Assembly: GCA_937952305.1 (NCBI GenBank)
Contig: CALFZO010000102.1
Span: 1 to 10,966, forward strand
Direction: 5' to 3'
DNA: 10,966 nt
Source: an uncultured Anaerolineales bacterium
Lineage (GTDB): Bacteria > Chloroflexota > Anaerolineae > Anaerolineales > UBA6663
The translations under genes and the position numbers were made by a program. Positions within the stretch are counted from its first letter, which is position 1. Each line of letters starts with the position of its first letter. The notes under the pieces are model-generated. The model was not told the origin of the DNA and made no database searches. It was given only the letters and a program-made list of their open reading frames with translations. Positions 1-6,264 of the stretch are shown here, one piece after another.

Positions 1-326
1 CGCTGGGACTCGACCGATATGCAGCGCAGCCCGACCGAGGAATGCCGCTCGACCAGCATCGCATAGGTGCGGCCCGCCTCGATCTGGCCAGGGGTGAACG
101 GCGCCTCCCCTCCACGGCGCGCCACTTGCTGGAGCATGACGTCGAACACGTCAGCCGCCCGGGCAGCATCCCGCCCCCGGAACCCGTCATGCTGGACCTC
201 ATAGCCCGTCGCTGTGGGGCGCACCGCCTGGGGGGCATAGGCGAGGATGCGGCCGCGGGCCGGGGCCCCACCCGGAGCCAGCGGCTGCGGGCCGTTCAGC
301 GGCCAGCCCAGCCGCGGGCCGGGCAC
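1..326 (-). CDS. Partial unrecognised protein running off the left edge
   Basis: An open minus-strand frame without stops runs from about 437 to the window edge; 326 is its first GTG, and no in-frame ATG occurs until about 137. The peptide contains GYEVQHDGFRGRDAARAADV followed by FTPGQIEAGRTYAMLVERH, which looks like a real folded protein and not a shadow. Base composition agrees: in these triplets the minus-strand third position is GC-richer (about 83%) than its first (about 77%) and second (about 55%), by my hand count. From memory, and not checked, the PGQ..AGR.Y..LVERH pattern resembles short hypothetical proteins of alphaproteobacteria, often near prophages. No function is claimed. The start is weak: no clear Shine-Dalgarno, and only 36 nt separate it from the divergent aldolase start. 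The opposing plus frame ending at TGA 350 is the alternative, but its peptide is low-complexity Arg/Pro/Gly and unrecognisable. Confidence 0.4.
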   Translation of the reverse strand, partial: MPGPRLGWPLNGPQPLAPGGAPARGRILAYAPQAVRPTATGYEVQHDGFRGRDAARAADVFDVMLQQVARRGGEAPFTPGQIEAGRTYAMLVERHSSVGLRCISVESQ

Positions 327-362
327 CGTCTGCGGCTCACGTTTGATTGAGGAGGACTCACG

Positions 363-995
363 ATGCGGTATCAGGCCATTCGCGAACAGGTCTATGAAAC
401 CGTCATGAAGGCGGTCAAAACCGGGCTGATCCGGCTCTCAGCTGGCAACCTCAGCGCCCGGACTGAGGACGGTCTGGTGGCGATCACGCCGACCAGCATC
501 AAGTACGACATCTTGCAGCCGGACCAGATCGCCATCGTCGATCTGGAGGGCAGGCGGGTGGACGGCCCCTGTCAGCCGTCGTCCGAGACGCCCATGCACA
601 CTGCCATCCTGAAGCATCTGCCGGAGGTCGGCGCGGTCTGCCACACCCACTCGCCTTACGCCATCACCTTCGCCGCGCTCGGCCAGGCAGTGCCCCGGAT
701 CACGCTCGAGCTGTATGTGGTCGGCGCCCCGATCCCGGTGGCGCGCTGGGCGTGCCCCGGCACGGCCGAGGCCGGCGTGGTGACCGTGGACCTGTTCACC
801 CAGCGGCCGGGCCTCAAGGTCTGCTTGCTGCGCAACCACGGCCTGGTCGCGATCGGCCGGAACTTGGAGCACGCCTTTGAGATGGCCTATGACGCCGAGG
901 TGGGCATGCAGATCTATCACCAGGCGCGGCTGCTCGGCCAGCCGGAGCTCATCGACGAGGAACGCGCCGACCAGATCCGGCGCGTCTACGCCTGA
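363..995 (+). CDS. Class II aldolase/epimerase (FucA/AraD family)
   Basis: A 210-residue cytoplasmic, metal-dependent enzyme of the class II aldolase/adducin family. These enzymes cleave sugar 1-phosphates such as L-fuculose-1-phosphate to dihydroxyacetone phosphate plus an aldehyde, or epimerise L-ribulose-5-phosphate. Visible motifs in order are SAGNLSAR (26-33) and ITPTS (41-45) for phosphate binding, SSETPMH with the probable catalytic Glu75, the zinc-binding HTH (His94, His96), and RNHG with the third zinc ligand His159. Length is typical (about 210-230), so the gene looks intact. The start is fixed by a perfect AGGAGG at 350-355, 7 nt before ATG. It lies 34 nt upstream of the GH3 gene, so the two are probably co-transcribed for catabolism of one sugar. 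The exact substrate (fuculose-P, ribulose-P, rhamnulose-P or other) cannot be read from the sequence. The family is certain; the reaction is not. Confidence 0.93.
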   Translation: MRYQAIREQVYETVMKAVKTGLIRLSAGNLSARTEDGLVAITPTSIKYDILQPDQIAIVDLEGRRVDGPCQPSSETPMHTAILKHLPEVGAVCHTHSPYAITFAALGQAVPRITLELYVVGAPIPVARWACPGTAEAGVVTVDLFTQRPGLKVCLLRNHGLVAIGRNLEHAFEMAYDAEVGMQIYHQARLLGQPELIDEERADQIRRVYA

Positions 996-1016
996 GCGTT
1001 CGCCGCGCTGTGATGC

Positions 1017-1022
1017 AGGAGG
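1017..1022 (+). promoter_or_regulatory. Shine-Dalgarno site of the GH3 gene
   Basis: AGGAGG lies 7 nt before GTG 1030. It decides the start: the frame is open back to an ATG at 877, but that extension overlaps the aldolase gene by about 120 nt, has no ribosome binding site, and reads as Arg/Ser-rich non-protein-like sequence. The same AGGAGG plus 7-nt spacer precedes the aldolase (350-355) and the second ABC gene (9006-9011). Confidence 0.85.
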
Positions 1023-1029
1023 TGACCGC

Positions 1030-3159
1030 GTGACAGCCCCAGCTGCTTACCTTGACCCAAGTCTGCCCCGCGCCGAACGTGTTCAGGATCTGCTAGCCCG
1101 CCTGACCCTGGCTGAGAAGGTCGGCCTGATGAGCCACGCGGCTCAGGGCGTGCCGCGCCTGGGCCTTCCGGCTTACAACTACTGGAGCGAGGCGCTGCAT
1201 GGCGTGGCTCGCAACGGCCGCGCCACCGTCTTCCCGCAGGCGATTGCGCTGGCCGCCACCTGGGACCAGGACCTGGTGCGGCGGGTGGCCGCCGCCGTCA
1301 GTGATGAGGCCCGCGCCAAGTATCAGGCGGCCTTGCGCCGCAACGGCTACACCGACCAGTACCAGGGCTTGAACTTGTGGTCGCCGAATATCAATCTGTT
1401 CCGCGACCCGCGCTGGGGGCGCGGCCAGGAGACCTGGGGCGAAGACCCGTTCTTCACGGGTGAGATGGCCGCGGCCTACGTCACCGGCCTGCAGGGGGAC
1501 CATCCTCACTATCTCAAGACGGCGGCTTGTGCCAAGCATTACGCCGTGCATTCGGGGCCCGAGAAGGACCGCCACACGTTCAACGCCGTCGTCACCCAGC
1601 GCGAACTGCACGACTCTTACCTGCCCGCCTTCAAGAAACTGGTCACGCAGGCCAAGGTCGAGGCGGTCATGGGCGCCTACAACCGCCTGCTGGGCGAGCC
1701 CTGCTGCGGCAGCCGCCGCCTGCTCACCGATCTCCTGCGCGACGACTGGGGCTTTCAAGGGCATGTCGTTTCCGATTGCGGCGCGCTGACCGACATTCAC
1801 ACCACCCACCAGGTCACGCGCGATGCCGGGGAGACGGTGGCGCTGGCCCTGCACGCCGGCTGTGACCTCGGCTGTGACGATGTCTTCGCGGCCATTCCGG
1901 TCGCCCTCCAGCGCGGCCTGATCACCGAGGCCGACGTGGACCGCGCCCTGGCGCGCACGCTGAGCACCCGCTTCAAACTGGGCCTGTTCGATCCCGCCGA
2001 AGCCGTGCCTTTCACCAACCTGGGTTTGGAGGTGGTCGCCTGCGCCGCACACCGCCAGCTCGCCTGCCAGGCCGCCGCCGAAGCCGTCGTCCTGCTCAAG
2101 AACAAGGGCAACCTCCTGCCGCTCCGGTCCTCCACCCAGAAGATCTTCGTCACCGGCCCCACCGCCACCAGCCTGGAGGTCCTGCTCGGCAACTATTACG
2201 GTTTCAACGACCAGATGGTGACGCTGCTGGAAGGCCTGGTCGGGCGTCTCCCCGAAGGCACGGGCCTGGAGTATCACCCCGGCGCGCTGCTCAAGCACCC
2301 GCGCGAGATCAGAGAGACCTGGGCGCCGCACATGGCGCGCTCGGCCGAGGTCACGATCGTCTGCGCGGGCCTGGCGCCGCTCCTGGAAGGCGAAGAAGGG
2401 GAGGCGCTGCTATCCCCGCAGTCCGGCGACCGCGATAGCCTGGCGCTCCCGCCGAACCAGGTCGATTACATCCGGGAGTTGGCCGGGCAGGGCGCGCGCA
2501 TCGTCCTGGTGCTCACGGGGGGCAGCCCCATCATTCTGGGCGACGTGGAAGACCTGGTGGACGCGATTCTCTTCGTCTGGTATCCCGGCATGGAAGGCGG
2601 CCGCGCCGTGGCGGAAGTGCTTTTCGGCGACGTCTCGCCCTCGGGCCGGCTCCCGATCACGTTCCCGAAATCGCTGGACCAGCTGCCCGCCTTCGACGAC
2701 TACAGCCTGACAAACCGCACGTACCGTTACAGCTCGGCCGAACCACTCTATCCTTTCGGGTTTGGGCTCAGCTACAGCCGTTTCGTCTATTCCGCTCTGC
2801 GCCTGGACAAGCCCACGCTGGCCAGCGGGGAGGCTCTGTCCCTGAGCGTCACCGTGGCCAATCGCGGCGACCGCGCTGCGGCGGAGGTGGTCCAGTTCTA
2901 CCTGAGCGACCTGCAGGCCTCGACGGTGGTTCCGCGCTGTCACCTGATCGGCTTTGAGCGCGTGACGCTCAACCCAGGCGAAGCCCGCGCCCTGGCGTTC
3001 ACGGTCACGCCCGAGATGATGGCGTTCATCAACGACGCGGGCGAAGCGACTATCGAACCCGGCCAGTTCCGGCTCGAAATCGGCGGCTGCTCCCCCGGCC
3101 GGCGCGGCCAGGCGCTCGGCGCGCCCCGGCCGGTGACGGCCGAATTTCGATTGAAGTGA
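1030..3159 (+). CDS. Glycoside hydrolase family 3, beta-xylosidase/beta-glucosidase type
   Basis: A 709-residue retaining exo-glycosidase that removes terminal beta-linked xylose, glucose or a related sugar from oligosaccharides. The N-terminal TIM-barrel shows YWSEALHGVAR (51-61), FRDPRWGRG, WGEDPF, KHYAVHSGPE (from 169) and VVSDCGALTD with the nucleophile Asp249. The alpha/beta sandwich domain carries LLEGEEGE (about 451-458) followed by GDR and LALPPNQ; the acid/base Glu is expected in that cluster. YPFGFGLSY (574-582) precedes a fibronectin-III-like domain (about 595-690). This is the complete three-part architecture at the usual length. The WSEALHG and EGEE..GDR patterns fit the GH3 group usually annotated as xylan 1,4-beta-xylosidase better than BglX-type glucosidases. 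No signal peptide is visible, so it should act inside the cell on imported oligosaccharides. It starts at GTG with a strong Shine-Dalgarno, 34 nt after the aldolase. Substrate is inferred only. Confidence 0.93.
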   Translation: MTAPAAYLDPSLPRAERVQDLLARLTLAEKVGLMSHAAQGVPRLGLPAYNYWSEALHGVARNGRATVFPQAIALAATWDQDLVRRVAAAVSDEARAKYQAALRRNGYTDQYQGLNLWSPNINLFRDPRWGRGQETWGEDPFFTGEMAAAYVTGLQGDHPHYLKTAACAKHYAVHSGPEKDRHTFNAVVTQRELHDSYLPAFKKLVTQAKVEAVMGAYNRLLGEPCCGSRRLLTDLLRDDWGFQGHVVSDCGALTDIHTTHQVTRDAGETVALALHAGCDLGCDDVFAAIPVALQRGLITEADVDRALARTLSTRFKLGLFDPAEAVPFTNLGLEVVACAAHRQLACQAAAEAVVLLKNKGNLLPLRSSTQKIFVTGPTATSLEVLLGNYYGFNDQMVTLLEGLVGRLPEGTGLEYHPGALLKHPREIRETWAPHMARSAEVTIVCAGLAPLLEGEEGEALLSPQSGDRDSLALPPNQVDYIRELAGQGARIVLVLTGGSPIILGDVEDLVDAILFVWYPGMEGGRAVAEVLFGDVSPSGRLPITFPKSLDQLPAFDDYSLTNRTYRYSSAEPLYPFGFGLSYSRFVYSALRLDKPTLASGEALSLSVTVANRGDRAAAEVVQFYLSDLQASTVVPRCHLIGFERVTLNPGEARALAFTVTPEMMAFINDAGEATIEPGQFRLEIGGCSPGRRGQALGAPRPVTAEFRLK

Positions 3160-3188
3160 AAGCGTCTGGCCCGGATGCGCGGCCGGGG

Positions 3189-4106
3189 TCACTTGACGAT
3201 CAGGTCGACCGAGGCGAGCGCCAGCGCCGAACCGTCGGCGGCGCTGACATCGACGATCTCGAGGCGAACCGGGCTATTGGCCGGCCCAGCCGCCAGGTCG
3301 ATCTGGGCCGCAAACGAGCCAGGGCCGCCCAGAGTTTCCGCCTGGACCGGCACCGGCCCCTGGCTGATCAGGCCGCCCTGCGCGTCCAGCAGCCGATAGG
3401 TCAGGTTGTTCTCAAAAGGCGCCACCGTGACGCGGCCCTGGACAGTGACCGTGGCGGCGGCGGTGGCGCCGGCTGTCGGGGTGTCGATCTGGATGGCGCG
3501 GGTCTGGCCGTCCGGCGTCTGGGAGGTCAGCTGGACCAGGGTCAGCCGGCCCTGCCGCAGTTCATAGGTCTGCCTGACCGGCCAGGCCGGGCAGCAGAAC
3601 GGGTCGTTCAGTCCGTGGATCAGGGCCGCCACCGTGATCCGGCCCGCGTCTACGGTCAGCGTTTGGACCATCGGCCGGTCATCAATCAGGACGGCGTCCG
3701 CTTGAACCAACTGGCCGCCCTGATCGAGCACCGCGACCAGCGCGACAAAGGTCCCGGTTCCGCCATAGTTCTCGGCCAGGAGCACGGCCGCATCCGGCGC
3801 GCCGTCGCCATTCAGGTCGCCCAGGGCGAGTTGATCAAGCACGCGCACACTCACATACTCGGCGCCAGCGCCGGCCTCAAACTGGCCGTTCGCCAGCTGC
3901 ACGATCCGCTCACTTTGCAGGAGGTGATACTCGGCCTGGCGCAGGCGCTCAGCGGTCAGTGTCTCCGGGGTGGCCGTCGGGGCCAGGGTGGGGGGCGGCG
4001 TTGGTGTTGACACCGGCGTTGCGGTGGGCGCCGGGACTGTAGCCGGCGGCGGCGTGCAGGCGGCCATGGTCACGGCCAATACGACGATGAGCGGAATTCG
4101 GCGCAT
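3189..4106 (-). CDS. Secreted lipoprotein with Thr/Pro linker and Gmad2-like Ig domain
   Basis: A 305-residue lipoprotein of unknown role. The start at 4106 is chosen because it gives a proper lipoprotein signal: MRRIP, a hydrophobic stretch, then the lipobox MAAC with lipidated Cys17. The frame is open further upstream to 4436, but that part overlaps the divergent phosphotransferase gene and is not protein-like. After Cys17 comes a Pro/Thr-rich tether (18-47). Next is a globular middle part with a Ca-binding-like DLNGDGAPD (97-105) as in FG-GAP/EF-type loops, YGGTGTF (114-120), and a HGLNDPFCCP segment (164-173) whose paired Cys could form a disulphide. The C-terminal region (about 219-303) matches the Ig-like Gmad2 pattern: PFENNLTYRLLD, a GGPGSF segment, and a DVSAADGS segment. 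No strong Shine-Dalgarno is visible. It is convergent with the GH3 gene (29-nt gap), so it is not part of the sugar unit. Domain calls are from memory of the family patterns. Confidence 0.85.
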   Translation of the reverse strand: MRRIPLIVVLAVTMAACTPPPATVPAPTATPVSTPTPPPTLAPTATPETLTAERLRQAEYHLLQSERIVQLANGQFEAGAGAEYVSVRVLDQLALGDLNGDGAPDAAVLLAENYGGTGTFVALVAVLDQGGQLVQADAVLIDDRPMVQTLTVDAGRITVAALIHGLNDPFCCPAWPVRQTYELRQGRLTLVQLTSQTPDGQTRAIQIDTPTAGATAAATVTVQGRVTVAPFENNLTYRLLDAQGGLISQGPVPVQAETLGGPGSFAAQIDLAAGPANSPVRLEIVDVSAADGSALALASVDLIVK

Positions 4107-4352
4107 AACGGGTCTGAGGTGTCTCTGCCGCGGGGCCGCGAACGGCGGGTGATGGCCCTGTCTCTCGACGTGACGGGCGGCGCGAAGGTTCCCGCCGCCT
4201 GGGCGCTGCCGGCCCAGCCTCTGGTAAAGTGCGGACCGCCAGGCTGGGGCGGAGGGGGTGGCCTGGCCGAACAGAGAACCGGTCTGCCGGCGTTGCTGGC
4301 CAGAAGCGGTTGCCGGTCCGGCTATCCTTGGCGCTTGAGGCAGTGAAAGCGT
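4107..4352. other. Divergent intergenic region, lipoprotein / phosphotransferase
   Basis: This 246-nt spacer separates two divergent genes and should hold both promoters. I find no convincing -35/-10 pair: GGTAAAGT near 4222-4229 resembles a -10 element but lacks a matching -35, and TATCCT at 4323-4328 likewise. A GAGG at 4337-4340 is the only Shine-Dalgarno-like motif for the gene at 4353 and sits 12 nt away, which is rather far. Short open frames here are Arg/Gly-rich and unsupported. Confidence 0.5.
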
Positions 4353-5264
4353 ATGACGACGGCTCCCCTGCACGCGGACGAGGTCTTTGCCGATGCGGCC
4401 ACGGCCCGCCGGCTGCTGGAAGCGCAGTTTCCGCACTTAGCCGACCGGCCCATCCGCCCAGTCGCTTCGGCGGGCACTGACCATGTCCTGTACCGCCTGG
4501 GCGCGGACCTGGTGATGCGGCTGCCGCGCATCCACTGGGCCACGGGCCAGGCCGAGAAAGAACGCCAGTGGCTGCCGCGCCTGGCGCCGCATCTGCCGGT
4601 GGCACTGCCGGATCAGGTGGCGCAGGGCGAGCCCGGCGAAGGTTACCCTTGGCGCTGGTCCATCTATCGCTGGCTGGCCGGCGAAAACGCGGCCAGCACG
4701 CCGCCAGCCGATCCGGGCCAGGTGGCCCGTGATCTGGCGGCCTTCATCCAGGCGCTGCAACGGATCGACATTACCGGCGGGCCGTTGGCGGCCGAACAGG
4801 GTCTGCGTGGAGTCCCCCTGGCGGGCCGGGACGCCAACACTCGCCGGGCGATTGAGGCGCTGTCAGGCTTGATCGATTCTGAGACGGCATTGGCGGCCTG
4901 GGAGGCGGCGTTGCAGGCGCCAGACTGGGAGCGGCCGCCGGTCTGGTTTCACGGCGATCTGCTGCCCGGCAACCTTCTGATTGAAGCCGGCCGGCTGCAC
5001 GCCGTCATCGACTTTGGCGGGTTGGGGGTGGGCGATCCCGCCTGTGATCTGATGTGTGCGTGGAACCTGTTCGCGGGGGAAAGCCGGGAGGTCTTTCGCT
5101 CGGCTCTGGGCATGGACGAGGCGACCTGGGCGCGCGGCCGAGGCCAGGCGCTGTCCCAGGCCGTGATCTTCATCCCCTATTATCTTCAGACCAACCCAGC
5201 CGGCGTCAACCAGGCCTGGCAGGCGGTGGAAGCCGTCCTGGCGGATTTCAAGGCCAACGGATGA
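4353..5264 (+). CDS. APH/ChoK-family phosphotransferase (aminoglycoside phosphotransferase-like)
   Basis: A 303-residue cytoplasmic kinase of the aminoglycoside/homoserine phosphotransferase superfamily, which moves phosphate from ATP to a hydroxyl of a small molecule. The N-lobe is seen around RPVASAGTDHVLYRLGADLV and MRLPR (near 54-59), and the hinge region around WRWSIYRWLAGENA. The catalytic loop is HGDLLPGNLL (200-209) with the base Asp202 and metal-binding Asn207. The DFG-like motif is IDFGGLGVGDPACDL with Asp220. All core motifs are present and the length is normal, so it should be active. The strand usually carrying the ATP-contacting Lys reads LVMRLPR, with Arg; this is common in this subgroup. 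Most chromosomal members have unknown substrates, so resistance should not be assumed. It begins at ATG after a weak Shine-Dalgarno. Its stop overlaps the start of a 24-codon frame leading to the next gene, suggesting one transcript with the gene at 5332. Confidence 0.88.
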   Translation: MTTAPLHADEVFADAATARRLLEAQFPHLADRPIRPVASAGTDHVLYRLGADLVMRLPRIHWATGQAEKERQWLPRLAPHLPVALPDQVAQGEPGEGYPWRWSIYRWLAGENAASTPPADPGQVARDLAAFIQALQRIDITGGPLAAEQGLRGVPLAGRDANTRRAIEALSGLIDSETALAAWEAALQAPDWERPPVWFHGDLLPGNLLIEAGRLHAVIDFGGLGVGDPACDLMCAWNLFAGESREVFRSALGMDEATWARGRGQALSQAVIFIPYYLQTNPAGVNQAWQAVEAVLADFKANG

Positions 5265-5335
5265 ATCCAGCGCCAGGCGGGCTGAGCCGCGGCCTGGATG
5301 ACTCGGTCGGCCGGGGGAGCGCAGCGCGAGCATGA
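5261..5335 (+). CDS. Possible 24-residue bridge ORF with ATGA overlaps at both ends
   Basis: ATG 5261 overlaps the stop of the phosphotransferase gene in an ATGA, and the TGA at 5333-5335 overlaps the ATG of the next gene in a second ATGA. The peptide begins MNPAPGG and ends GRGSAARA; it is Gly/Ser/Ala/Arg-rich with no recognisable domain. It could be a reinitiation bridge keeping ribosomes on the message between two genes 67 nt apart, or chance in GC-rich DNA where ATGA and long frames are common. The frame is also open upstream inside the phosphotransferase gene, which weakens the case for a dedicated gene. Confidence 0.2.
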   Translation: MNPAPGGLSRGLDDSVGRGSAARA

Positions 5336-6060
5336 CCCAGCTTCTTAGTTTTCAAGGCAACCCGGATTTGCGCGCCGGCCTCCTCGCGCAGATGCAGGCG
5401 CAGGCGCGCACGGGCCGGCTGGCGCCGGTCCTGCTCGCGGGCCGGCTGTTCCCGGTCTTCGCCCTCGGCTGCCCGCCGGAGGTGCCGGCCGGCGCCGCCG
5501 CGCTCAGCTTGCCGCCCGAACTGCTTCAATTAGGTTTCTACCTCTTCGATGGTTTCCCGGAGACGCTGACCGAGCGCCGCGCCTTCATCGAGCTGCGGCG
5601 GGAGATGCTGGCTGCCTTCCCGGTGGGCCAGGATCTGTCCGCCGCCGCCGGCCGCTTCTGTTATCACCTGCTGAAAGAGCCAGCCTTTGGCGTGGCGGAC
5701 CTGCTGCACACGCCGGAGAGCGCGGCTCTGCGCCGCGAGGTCCTGGACGCGCTCTCCGCCGATCCGTGCGGCGCCTTTCTGGACGCTGACCTGCGTCAGC
5801 GTCTTCAGGCCGAGCAGAGCCGTCAGGCCGACAAGGTCACGGCGCTCTGGCGGGCCGAACACCGTGAGGACCGGTCGATCCTGAAGACGCTGCGGGCCCT
5901 GGAGACGCTGGCGGCCGTGAGCCGGTTGCCCGTGGACTATCGAGCCGCGGCCGAAGCCGTCGAGAAAAGCATCTATGGCGCCTTCGGCGTGAACGCCCAG
6001 CCCACCTCGGCCAAGGATGACCAACTGCGGGCGCTGTTCAAACACGTGCTGGCGGCCTAA
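5332..6060 (+). CDS. Hypothetical helical protein, 242 residues
   Basis: I do not firmly recognise this protein. It is soluble-looking, with no signal peptide or membrane segment, and is rich in Leu, Ala, Arg and Glu in helix-forming patterns. The first part (1-35, LLSFQGNPDLRAGLLAQMQA onward), then a LGFYLFDGFPETL segment, then LAAFPVGQDLSAAAGRFCYH, faintly resembles the start of a family of hypothetical proteins I remember having an FEGLP-type motif followed by PVG.DL...., but the family's GCAVGC-type motif is here reduced to FALGCPP. The C-terminal half (about 145-240) is charged and could form a helical bundle (QRLQAEQSRQADKVTALWRA). GGGGGAG at 5313-5319 is a possible, distant ribosome binding site, and the ATG forms an ATGA with the small frame before it. 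GC-rich third positions and the intact length support a real gene. Function unknown. Confidence 0.75.
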   Translation: MTQLLSFQGNPDLRAGLLAQMQAQARTGRLAPVLLAGRLFPVFALGCPPEVPAGAAALSLPPELLQLGFYLFDGFPETLTERRAFIELRREMLAAFPVGQDLSAAAGRFCYHLLKEPAFGVADLLHTPESAALRREVLDALSADPCGAFLDADLRQRLQAEQSRQADKVTALWRAEHREDRSILKTLRALETLAAVSRLPVDYRAAAEAVEKSIYGAFGVNAQPTSAKDDQLRALFKHVLAA

Positions 6061-6075
6061 CCCGTACCCCTTGGT

Positions 6076-6110
6076 CCGGGCGCTCCCACCTGGCCCTGAA
6101 GGCCGCCCGG
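6076..6110 (+). terminator. Possible GC-rich hairpin terminator after the hypothetical gene
   Basis: CCGGGCG (6076-6082) and CGCCCGG (6104-6110) form a perfect 7-bp inverted repeat with a 21-nt loop, starting 15 nt after the stop at 6060. An inner GGCC/GGCC pairing is possible. There is no T-run after it, so it is not a classical intrinsic terminator. Position at the end of one unit and before a new promoter is the main support. Confidence 0.3.
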
Positions 6111-6202
6111 CCGCGTCATCTCTGCCCGGAACCATCTCCGAGTTGCTCGCCATCGCCGGCTGCGGCCAGCCACTGGGTGACTTGCGGCGCTGAAGACCCA
6201 TC

Positions 6203-6232
6203 TTGACAGATCAAAACAACCGGGTTTATTAT
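6203..6232 (+). promoter_or_regulatory. Sigma70-type promoter of the marR/ABC exporter operon
   Basis: A perfect -35 TTGACA (6203-6208) is followed after 18 nt by TATTAT (6227-6232), one mismatch from TATAAT. It sits in a sharply AT-rich island (about 6200-6264) within GC-rich surroundings, 33 nt before the ATG of the MarR gene. Transcription should start near 6239. This is the best promoter in the window and is placed to drive the regulator and both ABC genes. Confidence 0.75.
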
Positions 6233-6239
6233 TAATTCA

Positions 6240-6263
6240 ACTTAACCACTTAGATATTTAAAT
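6240..6263. promoter_or_regulatory. Candidate MarR operator in the leader
   Basis: Just downstream of the -10 element lie two direct ACTTA repeats (6240-6244 and 6248-6252) and the perfect palindrome ATTTAAAT (6256-6263). TTAATTCAACTTAA (6232-6245) is an imperfect palindrome overlapping the end of the -10. MarR proteins typically bind AT-rich palindromes of 16-20 bp overlapping their own promoter, so one of these may be the operator. No long, clean inverted repeat is present, so the exact site is a guess. Confidence 0.25.
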
Positions 6264-6264
6264 T

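Noticed and set aside
42..350. Plus-strand frame ending just before the aldolase
   Set aside because: The peptide is Arg/Pro/Gly-rich and unrecognisable, while the opposite strand reads as a more protein-like sequence with better third-position GC; not fully excluded as the tail of an upstream gene.
877..1029. Upstream extension of the GH3 reading frame to ATG 877
   Set aside because: It overlaps the aldolase gene by about 120 nt, lacks a ribosome binding site and reads as Arg/Ser-rich sequence; GTG 1030 has AGGAGG at 7 nt and gives the normal family N-terminus.
1093..2331. Long open frame on the minus strand inside the GH3 gene
   Set aside because: Antisense shadow of a GC-rich gene; the peptide is low-complexity Gly/Ala/Arg/Gln and the plus strand carries clear GH3 motifs.
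3170..3187. CCCGG/CCGGG hairpin between the convergent GH3 and lipoprotein genes as a bidirectional terminator
   Set aside because: Only 5 bp of stem with an 8-nt loop and no T-run on either side; too weak to annotate.
4223..4328. TAAAGT and TATCCT as -10 elements for the kinase gene
   Set aside because: Neither has a -35 element at a usable distance.
4107..4436. N-terminal extension of the lipoprotein frame to 4436
   Set aside because: It would bury the lipoprotein signal peptide inside the protein and overlap the divergent kinase gene; the extension is not protein-like.
6131..6193. Short open stretch TISELLAIAGCGQPLGDLRR before the marR promoter as a gene remnant
   Set aside because: No start codon or ribosome binding site and no recognisable family; about 20 codons without stop is expected by chance here.
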